The notes under the pieces: model-generated
Told to the model about the DNA's origin: nothing
The model's input: the letters and a program-made list of their open reading frames with translations, nothing else
The model's database searches: none
Shown: positions 5,605 to 7,534 of the stretch, piece after piece
Numbering within the stretch: the stretch's first letter is position 1
How the letters are laid out: each line of letters begins with the position of its first letter
Position numbers and translations under genes: made by a program
DNA from: a bacterium
Lineage (GTDB): Bacteria; JAHJDO01
DNA length: 7,534 nucleotides
Reading direction: 5' to 3'
Assembly: GCA_023129655.1 (NCBI GenBank)
Contig: JAGMBN010000059.1
Location: 1 to 7,534, forward strand

Positions 5605-7125
5605 TTATTGAGGTTCTCCGGCAGACTTTATTCCTAATATTTTAAGTTCTCTATCTGAAAGCCCTATGCCTCTCAGGTGCGTTCTGTTTCCGCATAATGA
5701 ATCAATTGAATTAATTCCCATGCCTCCAAGCATGTCCTTTATTTCAAGCGACCATGCCTTGATCAGATTTTTCAATCTTTGTACGCCTATTTCAGGATTT
5801 AACCTTTTTGTAAGATAAGGATCCTGAGTAGCTATACCCCAGTTGCACTTGCCTGTATAACATTTCTGGCATTGGCTGCATCCCAAAGCTATTAAAGCAG
5901 ACGTTGCAATATAAACAGCGTCTGCGCCAAGAGCTATTGCTTTAATAACATCTCCGCTTGAGCGAAATCCTCCTGCTGCAATAAGAGAGACATTAGTTCT
6001 GATCCCTTCTTCTCTTAAACGCGCATCAACCGCTGCAATAGCAAATTCTATTGGGATGCCAACATTGTCTCTGATTACTTTAGGCGCTGCGCCTGTTCCT
6101 CCTCTCATCCCGTCAATTGCGATATAATCCGCTCCTGCGCGAGCTATACCTGAAGCGATCGGCACAACATTGTGCACAGCTGCGATCTTGACTCCAACAG
6201 GTTTCTCATAATCAGTAGCCTCTTTTAATGCGTATATCAATTGTCTCAGGTCTTCTATGGAATATATATCATGATGCGGCGCTGGAGATATTGCGTCTGT
6301 GCCCTCAGGAATCATTCTGGCTTCGCTTACTTCCTTACTGACTTTTTCCCCGGGAAGATGCCCGCCTATTCCCGGCTTTGCGCCCTGGCCTATTTTTATC
6401 TCTATGGCAGCTCCTGTTTTTAAATACTCGGGATGCACTCCAAACCTTCCGGAAGCAATCTGAATGATCGTATTTTTGCCGTATTTATAAAGGCTCTTAT
6501 GAAGTCCGCCCTCGCCTGTGTTGTAAAAGATTCCAAGTTCATGCGATGCTTTTGCAAGTGAGATGCATGTATTAAGACTTATGGAGCCGTAAGACATAGC
6601 GCTGAACATAATGGGCACTTCAAGTTTTAGCTGTTTTTCTAACTTTGTTTTTAACTCAACCTTGCCCTTGTTATAATTAAGTTCTATTTTGTCAGGTTTT
6701 CTTCCTATATATCTCCTTAATTCCATAGGCTCTCTCAAAGGGTCAATGGATGGATTTGTAACCTGCGAAGCGTTAAGAAGAATGTGGTCCCAGTATATTG
6801 TGTATGGTTTATCGCAGCCCATGCCTGTTAATATCACACCGCCTGTTTCAGCCTGCTTTGTTATGTCAGAGATTACTGACGCAGACCAGTTAGCATTTGG
6901 TTTAAAACAGGATTCGTTTTTCTTTATTGTTATTGCGTCTGTTGGACATAAAGTTTCACAGAAATGGCATCCTACGCACCTAGAATTATCACTGGTAACA
7001 GTATTTGTATCAGCGTCATAGATATGGACATCATTTGAACACATTCTTACGCAAACCTGACAGGCTATACATTTGTCCTTGTCTCTTTCCACAATGAATT
7101 CTGTTGGAGTTGGTCTTTTAGCCAT
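5605..7125 (-). CDS. Glutamate synthase FMN/Fe-S core subunit (archaeal type)
   Basis: This 506-residue catalytic subunit combines 2-oxoglutarate with ammonia released from glutamine and reduces the imine to glutamate on FMN. The N-terminus has two [4Fe-4S] motifs, C19-C22-C25-C29 and C50-C53-C56-C60 (CVGCHFCETLCP), which classical GltB lacks. The alpha/beta-barrel synthase domain runs from about 85 to 480: SAMSYGSIS (175-183), GEGGLHKS (204-211), IGQGAKPGIGGHLPGEKV (245-262), SPAPHHDIYSIEDL (280-293), DGMRGGTGAAP (338-348), AAGGFRSSGDV (383-393). A cysteine group C416-C419-C422-C427 before GIATQDP is the usual Fe-S ligand region of this family, equivalent to the [3Fe-4S] site. GAGG, five bases before ATG, supports the start. 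Length and layout match archaeal-type (MJ1351-like) GltB, sometimes labelled GlxD. Confidence 0.95.
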   Translation of the reverse strand: MAKRPTPTEFIVERDKDKCIACQVCVRMCSNDVHIYDADTNTVTSDNSRCVGCHFCETLCPTDAITIKKNESCFKPNANWSASVISDITKQAETGGVILTGMGCDKPYTIYWDHILLNASQVTNPSIDPLREPMELRRYIGRKPDKIELNYNKGKVELKTKLEKQLKLEVPIMFSAMSYGSISLNTCISLAKASHELGIFYNTGEGGLHKSLYKYGKNTIIQIASGRFGVHPEYLKTGAAIEIKIGQGAKPGIGGHLPGEKVSKEVSEARMIPEGTDAISPAPHHDIYSIEDLRQLIYALKEATDYEKPVGVKIAAVHNVVPIASGIARAGADYIAIDGMRGGTGAAPKVIRDNVGIPIEFAIAAVDARLREEGIRTNVSLIAAGGFRSSGDVIKAIALGADAVYIATSALIALGCSQCQKCYTGKCNWGIATQDPYLTKRLNPEIGVQRLKNLIKAWSLEIKDMLGGMGINSIDSLCGNRTHLRGIGLSDRELKILGIKSAGEPQ

Positions 7126-7135
7126 GTTTCCCTCT

Positions 7136-7214
7136 AACTCATCCCCTACCCCTTCTCTTCAAAGAGAAGGGAGAGCATCTTCCCTCTCTTCTCAAGAGAG
7201 GGTCAGGGTGAGTT
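7136..7214. repeat. 79-bp palindromic repeat between the first two glt genes
   Basis: The element is bounded by AACTCA (7136-7141) and TGAGTT (7209-7214). Inside are two strong hairpins: CCCTTCTCTT/AAGAGAAGGG with a 2-base loop (7150-7171) and CCCTCTCTT/AAGAGAGGG with a 3-base loop (7182-7202). Outer arms pair imperfectly. It belongs to the common dispersed CTCACCCTGACCCTCTC-type repeats. It encodes the end of the upstream reading frame, stop included, and finishes 11 bases before the ATG of the synthase core gene. In mRNA it could affect processing or relative expression of the two subunits. Confidence 0.8.
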
Positions 7215-7534
7215 AATTTCCCAATAATCGGTTCGCTGGATTTTGAATAATATATTTCTTTATCACTCTTGCAAACCTCTCTAATAGCACATTCTTCGGT
7301 TGCCATATAAATGGTATCGCCGTCTCTTAATGATACAAGAGGACGCAGTTTGACCCTGTCATTAAGCCCCATCATTATATTGCCGTCTGAGATAATTATT
7401 GAAAAAGGACCATTAATAAGCGCGCTTGAGTATATTATACGCAGTGTTTTTAATAATTCTCTTTCGCCGTCATCATCGTTTCTGTCTATTTCCTCCCACA
7501 GCGGCGCGTCAACGATCTTGCAAACTATATCAAA
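7139..7534 (-). CDS. Glutamate synthase amidotransferase subunit (class II GATase), C-terminal part
   Basis: The frame is open from the right edge, giving the last 131 residues; the N-terminal catalytic Cys lies outside the window. The visible part ends in the GltB1/GlxB-type class II glutaminase pattern: IIYSSALINGPFSIIISDG, then MMGLNDRVKLRPLV, then YMATEECAIREVC, and SSEPIIGKL. It hydrolyses glutamine and channels ammonia to the FMN core encoded immediately downstream. The family usually ends near EPxIGxL, yet here the frame runs on for 24 residues (from THPDPLL to the stop) inside a palindromic repeat. That tail is arginine-rich (six Arg, one Lys) and looks like acquired, non-native sequence. 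The ATG at 7375 is internal and not the start. Family assignment is strong. Confidence 0.9.
   Translation of the reverse strand, partial: FDIVCKIVDAPLWEEIDRNDDDGERELLKTLRIIYSSALINGPFSIIISDGNIMMGLNDRVKLRPLVSLRDGDTIYMATEECAIREVCKSDKEIYYSKSSEPIIGKLTHPDPLLRREGRCSPFSLKRRGRG

Noticed and set aside
5249..5611. Long plus-strand open frames opposite the glt genes (also 4114-4347, 4453-4743, 6689-7021 and others)
   Set aside because: They are antisense shadows of well-supported genes and show no protein family features.

Overview
The window is AT-rich bacterial DNA. It holds two metabolic loci on the minus strand, with about 2.9 kb of small accessory genes between them. The bacterium probably lives without oxygen or with little of it, because its glutamate synthase is the multi-subunit 'archaeal-type' form, rich in iron-sulfur clusters. 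Spacers carry several palindromic repeats of kinds common between genes in many bacteria, including uncultured candidate phyla. I cannot name the phylum from sequence alone.

Right side (3154-7534, all minus strand): a tightly packed five-gene operon. In transcription order it encodes a class II glutamine amidotransferase (only its C-terminal 131 residues are in the window), an FMN/iron-sulfur glutamate synthase core, a ferredoxin with four cluster motifs, an NAD(P)H/FAD oxidoreductase, and a GXGXG beta-helix subunit. Together they supply the modules that are fused in ordinary bacterial GltB (amidotransferase, FMN synthase, GXGXG), plus a separate electron-input branch in place of GltD. A 79-bp palindromic repeat lies between the first two genes and appears to encode the last 24 residues of the amidotransferase.

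Middle (2051-3111, plus strand): a two-gene operon encoding a 104-residue basic protein and a 232-residue nucleotidyltransferase-fold protein. The layout suggests a toxin-antitoxin or abortive-infection pair. Its promoter sits inside a 12-bp inverted repeat with a 20-base spacer. A second copy of the same composite element, with the same 20-base spacer, lies at the 3' end of the operon and contains the stop codon of the second gene. This is the most unusual signal in the window.

Left-middle (1056-1907, minus strand): a three-helix membrane protein followed by a 142-residue protein with an RNxxxH motif that resembles a HEPN ribonuclease active site. Then about 390 bases (666-1055) hold no convincing gene but several hairpin repeats. 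After that comes a DUF4258/DUF2283 pair (426-665 and 229-429, ATGA overlap), which is toxin-antitoxin-like.

Left edge (1-119, minus strand): the first 39 codons of carA, the small subunit of carbamoyl-phosphate synthetase. A good promoter lies so close to the GTG start that the mRNA may be leaderless. CarA uses glutamine and the Glt complex makes glutamate from it, so two nitrogen-metabolism loci flank the accessory block.
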